64,000 bases of DNA from Paraniabella hibiscisoli (GTDB lineage Bacteria; Bacteroidota; Bacteroidia; Chitinophagales; Chitinophagaceae). The notes beneath the pieces are model-generated. The model was not told the DNA's origin. It did not search any database and saw only the letters and a list, made by a program, of their open reading frames with translations. The stretch spans positions 2,542,001 through 2,606,000 of the forward strand of contig NZ_JAKWBK010000001.1 in NCBI RefSeq assembly GCF_022512515.1. The letters are read 5' to 3'. The stretch's first letter is position 1; the number at the start of each line of letters is the position of its first letter. A program made the position numbers and the translations under genes. Positions 49,338-58,537 of this stretch are shown here, one piece after another.

Positions 49338-50318
49338 ATGCTTATTGATCGATACAATCGTGTTCATAATTATTTGCGTATTTCTCTTACGGATAATTGC
49401 AATTTTCGTTGCTTTTACTGTATGCCCGAGGAGGACTATGCTTTTACGCCCCAGGCCGCTTTAATGCAGGCAGATGAAATTGAGCGGTTGGCAAAAATAT
49501 TTGTAGGGCTGGGTGTGAACAAGATCCGTTTAACAGGAGGTGAACCTTTGGTTAGGAAAGATGCCGGAGCTATTATCAGCGCTTTGTCGAAGCTCCCCGT
49601 AAAGCTGTCGCTTACAACCAACGGTGTTCGGTTACATGATTTTATTGATGTTTTCAAAGAGTCGGGAATCAATTCGATTAATATCAGCCTGGACACATTG
49701 CAGGCTGAAAAATTTCAAATGATCACCCGCCGGGATAGCTTTCACCGGGTAATGGATAATATAGGGCTGATGTTAGACATCGGTATGCATGTTAAGATCA
49801 ATGTTGTGGTAATGGCTGGGTTAAACGATAACGAACTGCTTGATTTTGTAGCATGGACAAAAGAGGTTCCGGTACACGTACGTTTTATCGAGTTTATGCC
49901 CTTTGCAGGTAATCGCTGGACCGGCAATAAGGTGTTTACCTGGCAGCAAATGCTGGAGCGCATTTCGGACAGATATTCTTTTCTTCCTTTGAAAGCAGGC
50001 GTACATGAGACCGCAAAAGCTTATATAGTGCCCGGGCATAAGGGTACCTTTTCTGTCATCAGTACTATGAGTGCGCCTTTTTGCAGCAGCTGTAACCGCA
50101 TAAGGCTTACAGCCGACGGAAAATTGAAAAACTGCCTGTTTGCACAGGATGAAACAGATGTATTATCGGCCCTGAGAACTGGTGCAGATCTGGAACGGCT
50201 CATAAAAAATAATATAGCTGCAAAAGCAATGGAGCTGGGCGGTCAGTTCAATAAGAATTTTGAAACCCTGAAAGCTGATGAGGTTTTTAACAGGAGTATG
50301 ATCGCCATCGGAGGCTAG
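49338..50318 (+). CDS. moaA: GTP 3',8-cyclase
   Basis: Radical SAM enzyme for the first step of Moco synthesis, which rearranges GTP into the precursor for cyclic pyranopterin monophosphate. It has 326 residues, complete. The N-terminal cluster motif is CNFRCFYCMPEEDYAF (CxxxCxxC). The SAM-binding segment is VNKIRLTGGEPLVRKDAGAI. The second [4Fe-4S] cluster near the C-terminus uses PFCSSCNRIRLTADGKLKNC (C-x2-C-x13-C). The usual C-terminal GG dipeptide is present (AIGG). It lies 2 bases after the MOSC stop and 33 bases before moeA. Confidence 0.97.
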   Translation: MLIDRYNRVHNYLRISLTDNCNFRCFYCMPEEDYAFTPQAALMQADEIERLAKIFVGLGVNKIRLTGGEPLVRKDAGAIISALSKLPVKLSLTTNGVRLHDFIDVFKESGINSINISLDTLQAEKFQMITRRDSFHRVMDNIGLMLDIGMHVKINVVVMAGLNDNELLDFVAWTKEVPVHVRFIEFMPFAGNRWTGNKVFTWQQMLERISDRYSFLPLKAGVHETAKAYIVPGHKGTFSVISTMSAPFCSSCNRIRLTADGKLKNCLFAQDETDVLSALRTGADLERLIKNNIAAKAMELGGQFNKNFETLKADEVFNRSMIAIGG

Positions 50319-50351
50319 ACTACAGATTAAATCAAGATATAAATAGAAGTA

Positions 50352-51527
50352 ATGATTAGCGTGGAAACTGCCCGGCAATTGGTGGCGGCAAATACCATTC
50401 GTTTGGCCCCGGTATGGGTTCCGTTAAAAGATGCACTGGGGAAAGTGTTGGCCGAGGATATCCATGCGGAAGCAGATGTGCCCGCTTTTGCTCAATCAGC
50501 TATGGATGGCTATGCCTTTTGTTTTGATGACTGGAGCTATGGCATACCACTGACAATAAACGGAGAAATGCCAGCCGGTGCCGCTAAACAGAAGTCTGTA
50601 GCAAAAGGTGAAGCGATCCGGATCTTCACTGGCGCCCCCATTCCCTCAGGAGCTGATACTGTTATCATGCAAGAGAAAACAAGGGCAGCTGCTCACGAAT
50701 TGTTGATCGAAGAGGAGAGGCTGCTTAGTGGCGCTAATGTGAGGTCAGCAGGTTCTGAGATACGAAAAGGTGATCTGGCATTAAAAATCAATACACAACT
50801 AACCCCGGGCTCCATTGGATTTTTGGCAGGCATGGGCGTTAGCAAGTTAAGCGTGTATCCCGATCCGGCGATTACAATTATTGTTACAGGAGATGAATTG
50901 CAGGAGCCGGGCGAGCCACTGAGTTACGGGCAGGTATATGAGTCTAACTCTTACACGCTTTTAGCGGTTTTGCAACAGGCAGGACTAATGCCCGTTCAGG
51001 TTTATAAAGTGAAAGATGATTTGCTGGAGTTGACCACAACCCTGCACGCTGCGCTGGAAGCGTCTGATCTGGTTTTACTCACAGGAGGAGTAAGTGTGGG
51101 TGACTATGATTTTGTAGTAAAGGCAGCGGGGATTGCAATGTGGATACGGTCTTTCATAAGATAAAACAGAGGCCAGGTAAACCATTGTTCTTCGGGAAAA
51201 AAGACCGTAAAATAGTGATGGGCTTCCGGGAATCCTTCATCGGTACTGACCTGTTTTTATATGTATGTGTTACCTGCTTTAGAGCAACTTACACAAAGAC
51301 CTTTGAGTCTAAAAAGGCTAAACCTGCCTTTGGCAAATAGTTATACTAAACAACATGCACTTACTCATTTTTTGAAAGGCTGGTTTGATGGTAGGGGCGT
51401 AAGAATATTAGATGGTCAGGAATCTTACCGGCTAAGTTCCTTTGCACATGCCAATTGCCTCGTAGAGTTGGGTGTTGAGGCGCGTTTGTATGAAAATGGA
51501 GAAGAGGTTGTTGTTCATTTGTTATAA
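50352..51527 (+). CDS. moeA: Molybdopterin molybdotransferase (frameshifted)
   Basis: Inserts molybdate into adenylylated molybdopterin. About 392 residues. Conserved parts are DVPAFAQSAMDGYAFCFDDW, IFTGAPIPSGADTVIMQEKT, GSEIRKGDLALKINTQL, and the MoCF-binding core ITIIVTGDELQEPGEPLSYG followed by GQVYESNSYTLLAVL and LLTGGVSVGDYDFVVKAAG. Two frame errors at about 51135 and 51215 are placed because VDTVFHKIKQRPGKPLFFGK and then FGLPGNPSSVLTCFYMYVLP resume the family sequence. Domain IV ends LYENGEEVVVHLL at 51527. The TauE gene follows after 8 bases. Confidence 0.95.
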
Positions 51528-51535
51528 TTAGTGTC

Positions 51536-52266
51536 ATGGATTTAATGTATTTGTTTTATGTAAGTTTATTTATTGTAGCATTCTTGTATGCTTCAATAGG
51601 GGCATGGCGGAGCCAGTGGTTACCTGGCTTTAATGGCCATTTTTGGTGTAGCTGCTGAAGTGATGAAACCAACAGCATTATTGCTCAATTTGTTTGTGTC
51701 GCTAGTGTCCTTTATGCAGTTTTATCGGGGAGGCTATTTTAAAATGAAGCTGTTTTTGCCCTTGGCGCTGGCGTCTATACCCTTTGCATTTTTAGGAGGG
51801 TTGATAATTGTAGATGCTGCTTTTTATAAAAAGATATTAGGACTTTTATTGCTGATACCTATTGCCCGGTTTTTATTTTTCAGCAAACTAAAGTTCGATG
51901 AAAACAAGAAACATCAATTAGGACTGGCCGTTTTAATTGGCGCCGCTATTGGATTTTTGTCCGGCCTTATTGGTATTGGAGGTGGTATTATACTATCTCC
52001 CGTGCTGCTATTATTGCGTTGGACCAATATGAAAGAATCCGCAGCCATCAGTGCCATATTCATTTTTGTTAACTCAGCTGCAGGATTGGCGGGGCAATTT
52101 ACGCGGGGAATACATTTTACAACAGATATGTATGTATATGTGATAGTGGCCTTTGCCGGTGGTTTGTTGGGGGCTTATTTCGGCGCGCTTAAATTCAGGC
52201 AGAACGCGTTAAAGTATATACTTTCTGGTTTTATTAATGGCTGCTTTTAAACTGTTGTTTGTTTAA
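51536..52266 (+). CDS. TauE/SafE family permease in the Moco operon (frameshifted)
   Basis: About 243 residues, 7-8 membrane helices. The N-terminus is MDLMYLFYVSLFIVAFLYAS; the first family repeat is HGGASGYLALMAIFGVAAEV and the second is GAAIGFLSGLIGIGGGIILS with PVLLLLRWTNMKESAAISA. Frame errors fall at about 51601 (a G-run) and 52233 (a T-run); the latter restores the last helix ending LLMAAFKLLFV. Members export sulfite or sulfonates or take up sulfur-containing anions. No ModABC molybdate transporter is in this island, so this permease could bring in molybdate or move a sulfur anion for molybdopterin; both are inference. Confidence 0.85.
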
Positions 52267-52285
52267 CTAAAATAAATAAGAATTG

Positions 52286-52800
52286 ATGCGTTTGATTTTA
52301 TTGATCTTTTTCGGGGTGTTGATTTCAGTACAGGCTTTTTCGCAAAAAAGATTGACCCCACGGATCATTTTGTAATTGAAGGCGAAGTTGCAAAAAGTGT
52401 AACTGTTTCGCTGATGGATCTGAGCAAATATGGAACCCATTTAAAGGATAGTTTTCGTATAACCAATCATCTTAAAGAGCCCCGGTCTCTATTGAAAGAC
52501 CTTAAATTGGTTTTGCTGAAAGATGTATTAGAGAGCGTGGAAATTAAGAGCCCCGGACCTAAGCAGTTAAGCGAATGTTATCTGGTTGCTGAGGCCAGCG
52601 ATGGCGATAAGGTGGTGTTCTCGTGGAACGAGTTGTTCAATACAAGTGTGGGAGATGAGGTTTACCTGGTGGAGGGCTACGATGGGCAGGCGGGTGTACA
52701 AATGCCAAACAGGATAGCTTTGCTATCAACGACCGATCATGCAACCGGCAGAAGATATGTAAAGGGTTTAAAGAAAATGGTCATCAAAAGGGTTCATTAA
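52286..52800 (+). CDS. Secreted molybdopterin-fold protein (frameshifted)
   Basis: About 171 residues. The signal is MRLILLIFFGVLISVQAFSQ. After a frame error at about 52347 it reads DPTDHFVIEGEVAKSVTVSL, then MDLSKYGTHLKDSFRITNHL, and LVAEASDGDKVVFSWNELFN with VGDEVYLVEGYDG. The layout L-x-G-x-V-x-x-x-x-x-s-L-x-d-L, then v-x-a-s-DGd, resembles the sulfite-oxidase type molybdopterin-binding domain, but the conserved Cys that ligates Mo is not visible. It is probably a degenerate or carrier domain. Its place between the TauE gene and moaD ties it to Moco. Confidence 0.65.
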
Positions 52801-52808
52801 ATTTGCAC

Positions 52809-53045
52809 ATGGCGATACAGGTTTTGTTTTTTGGGCAGCTTACTGAGATAGCAGGAAATGCAGTAGGCGTGGACGTAGCTGCAACTGGTACATTACGCGG
52901 GTTGGAGCAGGAGCTTTGGACGCAATTTCCTTTATTGAAAGACAGGAAATATGCATTATCCGTCAATCAGAAAATTATAAAAGAAGACATAAGTTTGGCC
53001 GACGGAGATGTGATCGCTTTTTTACCTCCTTTTTCAGGCGGATAG
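52809..53045 (+). CDS. moaD: Molybdopterin synthase sulfur carrier subunit
   Basis: A 78-residue ubiquitin-fold protein. The start is MAIQVLFFGQLTEIAGNAVG, the middle SVNQKIIKEDISLADGDVIA, and the end FLPPFSGG. The C-terminal Gly-Gly is the site that MoeB adenylates and that carries the thiocarboxylate. The protein is intact. moeB starts 4 bases later, and the pair is likely coupled. Confidence 0.95.
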   Translation: MAIQVLFFGQLTEIAGNAVGVDVAATGTLRGLEQELWTQFPLLKDRKYALSVNQKIIKEDISLADGDVIAFLPPFSGG

Positions 53046-53048
53046 GTT

Positions 53049-54173
53049 ATGAATCAACAGGAATTTTACAACAGGTATCAAAGACAGCTTATTTTAAAGG
53101 ACTTTGGAATGCCGGCACAACAAAAGCTGCAGGCAGCGCGTGTATTGGTGGTAGGGGCGGGAGGACTAGGTTGTCCGGTTTTACAGTATCTGTGTGGTGC
53201 CGGCGTGGGAACGATAGGTATTGTGGATGATGACGTCGTTGGTTTGTCTAATCTGCACCGGCAGGTTTTGTACGAAACAGGTGATATAGGCAAACCCAAA
53301 GCAAATGTGGCGGCTGAACACCTGTCGAAGCTAAACCCGGACATTCGGATCACGCAATATGGGGAGCGGCTTACTAACAAAAACGCTCCTGGCATTATTG
53401 CGGATTATGATATGATAGTAGATGGCTCCGATAATTTTCCTACGCGCTATCTTGTTAACGATGTCTGCGTAATGCTGGGTAAGCCTTTTGTATATGGCGC
53501 TATTGCGCAATACCAGGGCCAGTTGTCTGTATTTAACTGGCGTGTCGCCGAAGGGCAAACCCGCGCAGTTCATTACAGGGACGTTTTTGCACAGCAACCG
53601 GCAAACGATGAAGTGTTCAATTGTAATGAGGCCGGTGTAATAGGCGTTTTGCCTGCAATTATCGGAACCATGATGGCGGCAGAAGTAGTGAAGATGATAA
53701 CAGGGGTCGGGACGGTTTGCGCGGGAGAGCTGCTTACTTATGACATGCTAAGCCAGCAGGTGCATAAGTTTGTTATAGTTCCTGATACGGAAGTAGACCA
53801 GTTGCTGCCGGATACAGCTAATGAGCTTTATGATTTCGAATATGATGAGGGTTGTACAACAGGAAATGTATTCGAGATAGAGCCTTCTGTTTTTACAGCA
53901 TGGTGGCAGCGAAAGGATACTGTGTTTGTAGATGTACGTAATGCCGGAGAACAGCCGCTGTTAAAAGGATTTTCACATATTAATATTCCTTTGGCTGAAC
54001 TGGAAGACAGAGTAGAAGAGCTAAAGCAGCATAACATTGTTTTATTTTGTGCTTCAGGTAAGCGTAGTATGAAAGCTGTGCAATTATTGAACAGGCTGGA
54101 TGATCAATTAAACGTGTACAGCCTGAAGGGCGGTATCAATAACTGGCAGCAAACACAGTCGTCTTTATTATGA
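53049..54173 (+). CDS. moeB: MoaD adenylyltransferase with rhodanese domain
   Basis: A 374-residue E1-like enzyme that adenylates the MoaD C-terminus. The ATP motif is VLVVGAGGLGCPVLQYLCGA, with the following IVDDDVVGLSNLHRQVLYET and the Asp of DGSDNFPTRYLVNDV. A C-terminal rhodanese domain, about residues 275-374, has VFVDVRNAGEQPLLKGF and the active Cys in LFCASGKRSMKAVQLL. The two CxxC pairs that bind zinc in E. coli MoeB are not visible: the first region has FNCNEAGVIGVL only. Fusion with rhodanese would supply sulfur for MoaD thiocarboxylation in one protein. Intact. Confidence 0.93.
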   Translation: MNQQEFYNRYQRQLILKDFGMPAQQKLQAARVLVVGAGGLGCPVLQYLCGAGVGTIGIVDDDVVGLSNLHRQVLYETGDIGKPKANVAAEHLSKLNPDIRITQYGERLTNKNAPGIIADYDMIVDGSDNFPTRYLVNDVCVMLGKPFVYGAIAQYQGQLSVFNWRVAEGQTRAVHYRDVFAQQPANDEVFNCNEAGVIGVLPAIIGTMMAAEVVKMITGVGTVCAGELLTYDMLSQQVHKFVIVPDTEVDQLLPDTANELYDFEYDEGCTTGNVFEIEPSVFTAWWQRKDTVFVDVRNAGEQPLLKGFSHINIPLAELEDRVEELKQHNIVLFCASGKRSMKAVQLLNRLDDQLNVYSLKGGINNWQQTQSSLL

Positions 54174-54618
54174 GCGAAAAAAAGTGAAAAATATTTTTGT
54201 TGAAGGGCCTATAAGCACAGCCTTCATAGCAGACAGTATTCAAAAGCATGCTGCTAAAACCAGTATTGGCGCGCACGATATTTTTCTAGGGCAGGTAAGA
54301 GCAGATATTGTTAACGATCGAATAGTATCAGCAATTGAATATACCAGCTATCAGGAACTGGCGCTGCAAAAAATGCAGGAGATACGCGAGGCTATTTTTG
54401 AAAAGTATGCGCTAACCTGTATGCATGTGCATCATAGCCTGGGAGAGGTAAAGGCTGGTGAATTATGCCTTTTTGTATTCACATCGGCTCCGCATCGGAG
54501 GGCCGCTATTGATGCCTGTGCCGAACTGGTAGAGCTGATTAAAAACGAATTACCTGTTTGGGGGAAAGAGGTGTTTGACGATGAAACGCACCAATGGAAA
54601 GTGAATAAGGAAGGGTAG
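54170..54618 (+). CDS. moaE: Molybdopterin synthase catalytic subunit (start frameshifted)
   Basis: About 149 residues. Key parts are SIGAHDIFLGQVRADIVNDR, AIEYTSYQELALQKMQEIRE, VHHSLGEVKAGELCLFVFTS and the substrate-binding APHRRAAIDACAELVELIKN, then VWGKEVFDDETHQWKVN. It makes molybdopterin from the cyclic precursor with two MoaD thiocarboxylates. The ATG at 54170 overlaps the moeB stop as ATGA; adding one A to the seven-A run gives MSEKKVKNIFVEG, so this start is preferred to the GTG at 54184 that the raw frame allows. Confidence 0.93.
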
Positions 54619-54750
54619 TTGATGGTTGATAGATGACCGGGAGGAGAGTTGGCAGGGGACAGGTAATGGTGGATAGAAAGATGAATGTGTATGGTTTCGT
54701 TCATTAGAAGCTAGTAGTGTCGATATAAATTTGTGATCTAATATTTCAAT

Positions 54751-55650
54751 ATGGTTGATATTACTTTTAAATCAAACAGTTTAAGGAGAGCGGTTGCGAT
54801 AGCCACATTAACAGTGTCGAAGCAGGAGACTATTGATGCTATTAATAACCGGGCGATTCCGAAAGGAGATGTCTTTGAATTCTCTCGTGCTGCAGGCCTG
54901 CTGGCTATAAAAAAACCAGCGATGTTATCCCCGACTGTCATCCCTTACCGGTGGAGTATGCGGCAATTAACCATAGGATATACGGATTGGATATTGTTAT
55001 AAGCGTTACAGTGCATACGATTTATAAAACCGGTGTAGAAGTGGAAGCCATGCATGGCGCGGCTATTACGGCTTTAACTATGTATGATATGCTCAAGCCG
55101 GTTGATAAAGAAGTGTCGATCTCCAATATCCGGCTGGAAGAAAAAAGGGTGGGAAGTCAGATTTTAAAGATGATGCAGGGTTTATAAAATCTGCGGTGGT
55201 CGTTTGTTCTGATAGCGTGGCCGGGTGACAAAGAAGATAAAAGTGGAAGGGCGATTTTAAAAAAGCTGCAACAAAATAATATCACTGCAACAGCCTATGA
55301 AATCATTGCAGATGAAAAAGAGTTGATTGCGCAAAGAGCCCAGTCGTTGGCAGGCGAAGGCTATCAGTTGATTTTATTTACGGGGGCACGGGGCTAAGTC
55401 CCGGGATGTAACACCCGATGCGATAAAGCCCTTATTGGATAGAGAAATACCGGGTATTATGGAAGCCGCCCGTAGCTATGGTCAGCAAAGAACGCCTTAT
55501 GCGATGCTATCGAGAGGGGTGGCTGGTTTCATAGGCGATTCATTGGTGATCACACTTCCCGGCTCTACCCGTGGCGCAGAAGAAACCATGGATGCCTTAT
55601 TCCCTTATGTACTGCACCTTTTTAAAATTGCAAAGGGAATGAGACATTGA
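54751..55650 (+). CDS. moaCB: Fused cyclic pyranopterin phosphate synthase and MoaB/MogA (frameshifted)
   Basis: About 300 residues combining two Moco enzymes. MoaC part: [40 protein letters not shown], then (with an eighth A) [20 protein letters not shown] and VKT-like [21 protein letters not shown] short link [20 protein letters not shown] enters the MoaB/MogA part: [60 protein letters not shown]. Frame errors fall at 54915, 55158, 55228 and 55387, mostly in A or G runs. It makes cyclic pyranopterin monophosphate and adenylates molybdopterin. It closes the Moco operon. Confidence 0.9.
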
Positions 55651-55651
55651 G

Positions 55652-55677
55652 GAAAGCAGGGAAATTACCCTGCTTTC
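55652..55677. terminator. Bidirectional hairpin between moaCB and ABC-F gene
   Basis: GAAAGCAGGG and CCCTGCTTTC form a perfect ten-base stem with a six-base loop directly after the moaCB stop. It overlaps the last codons of the convergent ABC-F gene, whose stop (55665-55667) lies in the loop. Confidence 0.8.
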
Positions 55678-57636
55678 TCTTCCAGTTCCATCAATAGTGT
55701 AAATACTTCTTCGTAATTTTTTTCGAGTTGTTTGTTTTCGTCCGCCGCTTTTTTATAAGCCTGTTCTGTTTCTCTAAACTTATCCTTATCCGCATAAATC
55801 GCCGGGTCTCCCAATTTTGCTTCCAGGGTTTTTAATAAGGCCTTGTTTTTATTCAATGTTTCTTCTGCCTGCTGAAACTGGCGCTGTTGTTTTTGCAGTT
55901 CTTTTTCTGCTCTTTATTAATAGCCTGGTTTTTTGAAGCAGCTTCTACCGGTTTCTCTTTAACAACCGGTGCAGGGGCAGGTGCCGTATTGGCCTTTTGC
56001 TCATCTTTCTTCGATGCGGCTAGCTGTTTCGCCTGTGCGGCCATTCTCTCGTTCCATGCTACCCATTCGTCATATCCGCCTTTAAATTCCTTGATCTGGT
56101 GGTCGACGATTTCCCAGATCTTATTAGCAGTTTTAGAAATAAAGTGACGATCGTGACTCACGATCACCAGGCTGCCTTCGTACTTTTTTAAAGCATCGAT
56201 CAGCAGGTCGCAGCTATGCATATCCAGGTGGTTCGTAGGCTCATCCAGCATCAGGAAGTTGGCCTTACTGATCATTGTTTTAGCCAATGCTACACGGGCT
56301 TTTTCTCCACCGCTCAATACTTTGATCTTTTTATCGGCATCATCTCCACTAAATAGGAAACATCCTAACAGCGTTCTCAATTCGGCATCCGTCATCTGAG
56401 CGCCGCAACTGCGCATTTCATCCAAAATGGTATTGTTAAGGTTCAGCGATTCCAGCTGGTGTTGTGCATAAAAGCTTTCCTCTACATTGTGTCCCCATTT
56501 ACGGTCCCCTTCTATAGGTTCAATACCGGCAATAATTCTTAAAAGGGTCGATTTTCCTTTTCCGTTCGCACCGATCAAAGCGATCTTGTCACCGCGCTCA
56601 ATTTCTGCCTTGGCATGATCGAGTATGGTATGTTCTCCAAACGATTTGGAGATATCATCCAATTCTACCAGTACTTTTCCTGGTGTTTTATCCACCCTGA
56701 AATTGATCCTGATATTGGGTCTCTCCACACTTACATCTTCAATCCGGTCCAGCTTGTCCAGCTTTTTCATAATGCTCTGTGCCATGGCAGCCTTGCTGGC
56801 TTTAGCGCGGAAGCGCTCCACTAACCGTTCATTCTGCCTGATATAATCCTGTTGATTTTCAAAAGCCTTTTGCTGCATTTCTACCCGCACTTCCTTTTCC
56901 GTTTCGTAGAATTCGTAGTTGCCATTATAAACATGCAGCTCTTTTTGATACAGTTCGATGATCTTGGTAACCATCCGGTTCAGGAAGTATTTATCGTGGC
57001 TAACGATTACTACGGCGCCCTGGTAATGTTGCAGGTATTTTTCCAGCCATTCGATAGAAGGAAGATCAAGGTGATTGGTAGGCTCATCCAGCAGCAATAA
57101 ATCTGGTTTAGCCAATATCATCTTTGCTAACAATACGCGCATCCGCCATCCCCGCTAAATTCTTTATAGGGTCTTTGCAGGTCTGCATTCGTAAATCCAA
57201 GGCCCTGTAATATTTCCTCGGTAGTATGATGAATATTGTATCCGTCTAATGTATCCATCTCATGTAGCTTATCGGAGTACTCGTGCAATGTTTTTTCATC
57301 ACCGGTGCGCTCCAGCTCCTTGCCCAGTTCCTCAATTTCCTTTTCCAGCTGAATCACTCTTTCAAAGGCGCCCAACGCCACCTGGAGGATCGATTCATTG
57401 GTATCAAAGCTTAAAAGATCCTGGTGTAAGTAGCCGATGCTGGTGTCGCGGCTTTTTTCTACCGTACCCTTCGACGGGGTGAAGCCCCCGTAAGCAGCTT
57501 CAATAAGGTTGATTTTCCCGTTCCGTTATAACCTATTAGCCCTATTCTTTCATTGGGCTGAATGTGCCAGGTTGCATCTTTCACAATTACTCTTGCGCCA
57601 AATTCAAACGTCACATTTTGTAAGCCTGCCAGCATA
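55665..57636 (-). CDS. ABC-F family ATPase (frameshifted)
   Basis: About 657 residues, two ABC ATPase domains on one chain with no membrane part. The start is MLAGLQNVTFEFGARVIVKD at 57636. The first domain has Walker A as GLIGYNGTGKSTL and Walker B as LLLLDEPTNHLDLPSIEWLE. The linker HVYNGNYEFYETEKEVRVEM is the ABC-F interdomain region. The second domain has GANGKGKSTLLRIIAGIEPI, LSGGEKARVALAKTMISKAN, and MLDEPTNHLDMHSCDLLIDA. The C-terminus is a basic coiled coil (KLGDPAIYADKDKFRETEQA). Frame errors near 57515, 57150 and 55900. ABC-F proteins act on ribosomes in translation or antibiotic protection; the Uup/EttA branch is likely but not certain. Confidence 0.92.
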
Positions 57637-57672
57637 ATCTATATTTTTACTATTTTTGATGAATTGAGCCTG

Positions 57673-57680
57673 CAAAATTA
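57673..57680 (-). promoter_or_regulatory. -7 box of the ABC-F gene
   Basis: TAATTTTG on the minus strand is an exact TAnnTTTG, about 37 bases before the ATG at 57636. Confidence 0.55.
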
Positions 57681-57807
57681 GCAAATGCAGGCAGTAACTT
57701 AAGCCTTATCATGAAATAAACATAAAAATTATTGAGCTAATTTATTTCACAGTGATGATAATTTTTATCGTTTATACTATGTGGCCAAAAGCAATAAAGA
57801 ATCCTAC

Positions 57808-58444
57808 ATGAAAAAACTATTTTTGGTTATTTTAGTGCTGGTAGCAGCGTTTTTCGTATATAAATATGCCTTTAAAAAGGAGGAACCTAAAAAGAGGCGC
57901 CGAAATCCCTTTCGGTGAGTGCGCATAGCGATATTTTTAATCAATCCGTAACCGCTGTTTTAACCAGCTATTATGCGCTGTCCGGTGCTTTTGTAAACTG
58001 GGATTCAACTGCTGTTAACAAAGCCGCCTCTGATTTACAGGCAGCTATCGGTGAATTTAAAGTAGAAGAGCTGAAAAAGACTCCAGTATTTACGAAACGG
58101 CTTTATTCCCGCTGGATAACAGTAAAAATAGTTTATCGGCGATCCAACAAGGCAGCACCTGGGAAGAGAAAAGAAGGGCTTTGCAGGATCTTTCTGAAAA
58201 CCTGCATATGTTGCTGATCACCATCAAATACGACCAGGGTATCGTGTATTGGCAGGAATGCCCGATGGCTTTTGGCGAAAATACAATCGGGAACTGGTTG
58301 AGTGCCGAAGAAAAAGTGATCAATCCATACCTGGGTGCCAAAGATCCTAAATATGGCGCAACCATGTTAAATTGCGGAGAAACCAAAGAAAAAATCAATT
58401 TTTCGGTGCGGATACGGCCGTTAAATAAAATACCGACTCCGTAG
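57808..58444 (+). CDS. DUF3347 domain protein (frameshifted)
   Basis: About 212 residues. An N-terminal membrane anchor (MKKLFLVILVLVAAFFVYKY) is followed by a basic stretch. The DUF3347 domain starts SAHSDIFNQSVTAVLTSYYA, with ALSGAFVNWDSTAVNKAASD, SENLHMLLITIKYDQGIVYW and QECPMAFGENTIGNWLSAEE, ending in NPYLGAKDPKYGATMLNCGE. CPMA and LNCGE are the conserved Cys segments, as in the C-terminal domain of some copper-efflux periplasmic adaptors, so metal binding is plausible. Frame errors at about 57903 and 58085. The stop codon TAG at 58442-58444 lies inside the tRNA-Lys gene. Confidence 0.8.
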
Positions 58445-58507
58445 CTCAGTTGGTAGAGCTACTGACTCTTAATCAGTAGGTCCAGGGTTCGAGTCCCTGC
58501 GGGGTCA
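58435..58507 (+). tRNA. tRNA-Lys (anticodon CUU)
   Basis: Acceptor stem GACTCCG (58435-58441) pairs with CGGGGTC (58500-58506), discriminator A at 58507. The D-arm is GCTCAGTTGGTAGAGC. The anticodon stem ACTGA/TCAGT encloses the loop CTCTTAA, with CTT at positions 34-36, reading AAG. The T-arm is CAGGGTTCGAGTCCCTG. CCA is not encoded. The first ten bases overlap the end of the DUF3347 coding sequence. Confidence 0.97.
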
Positions 58508-58509
58508 CT

Positions 58510-58537
58510 AAGCGCATCATCGCAGATGCGCTTTTTT
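58510..58537 (+). terminator. Terminator after tRNA-Lys
   Basis: AAGCGCATC and GATGCGCTT form a perfect nine-base stem with a six-base loop, then a T-run. It begins three bases after the tRNA end, so the DUF3347 gene and tRNA are probably one transcript. Confidence 0.92.
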
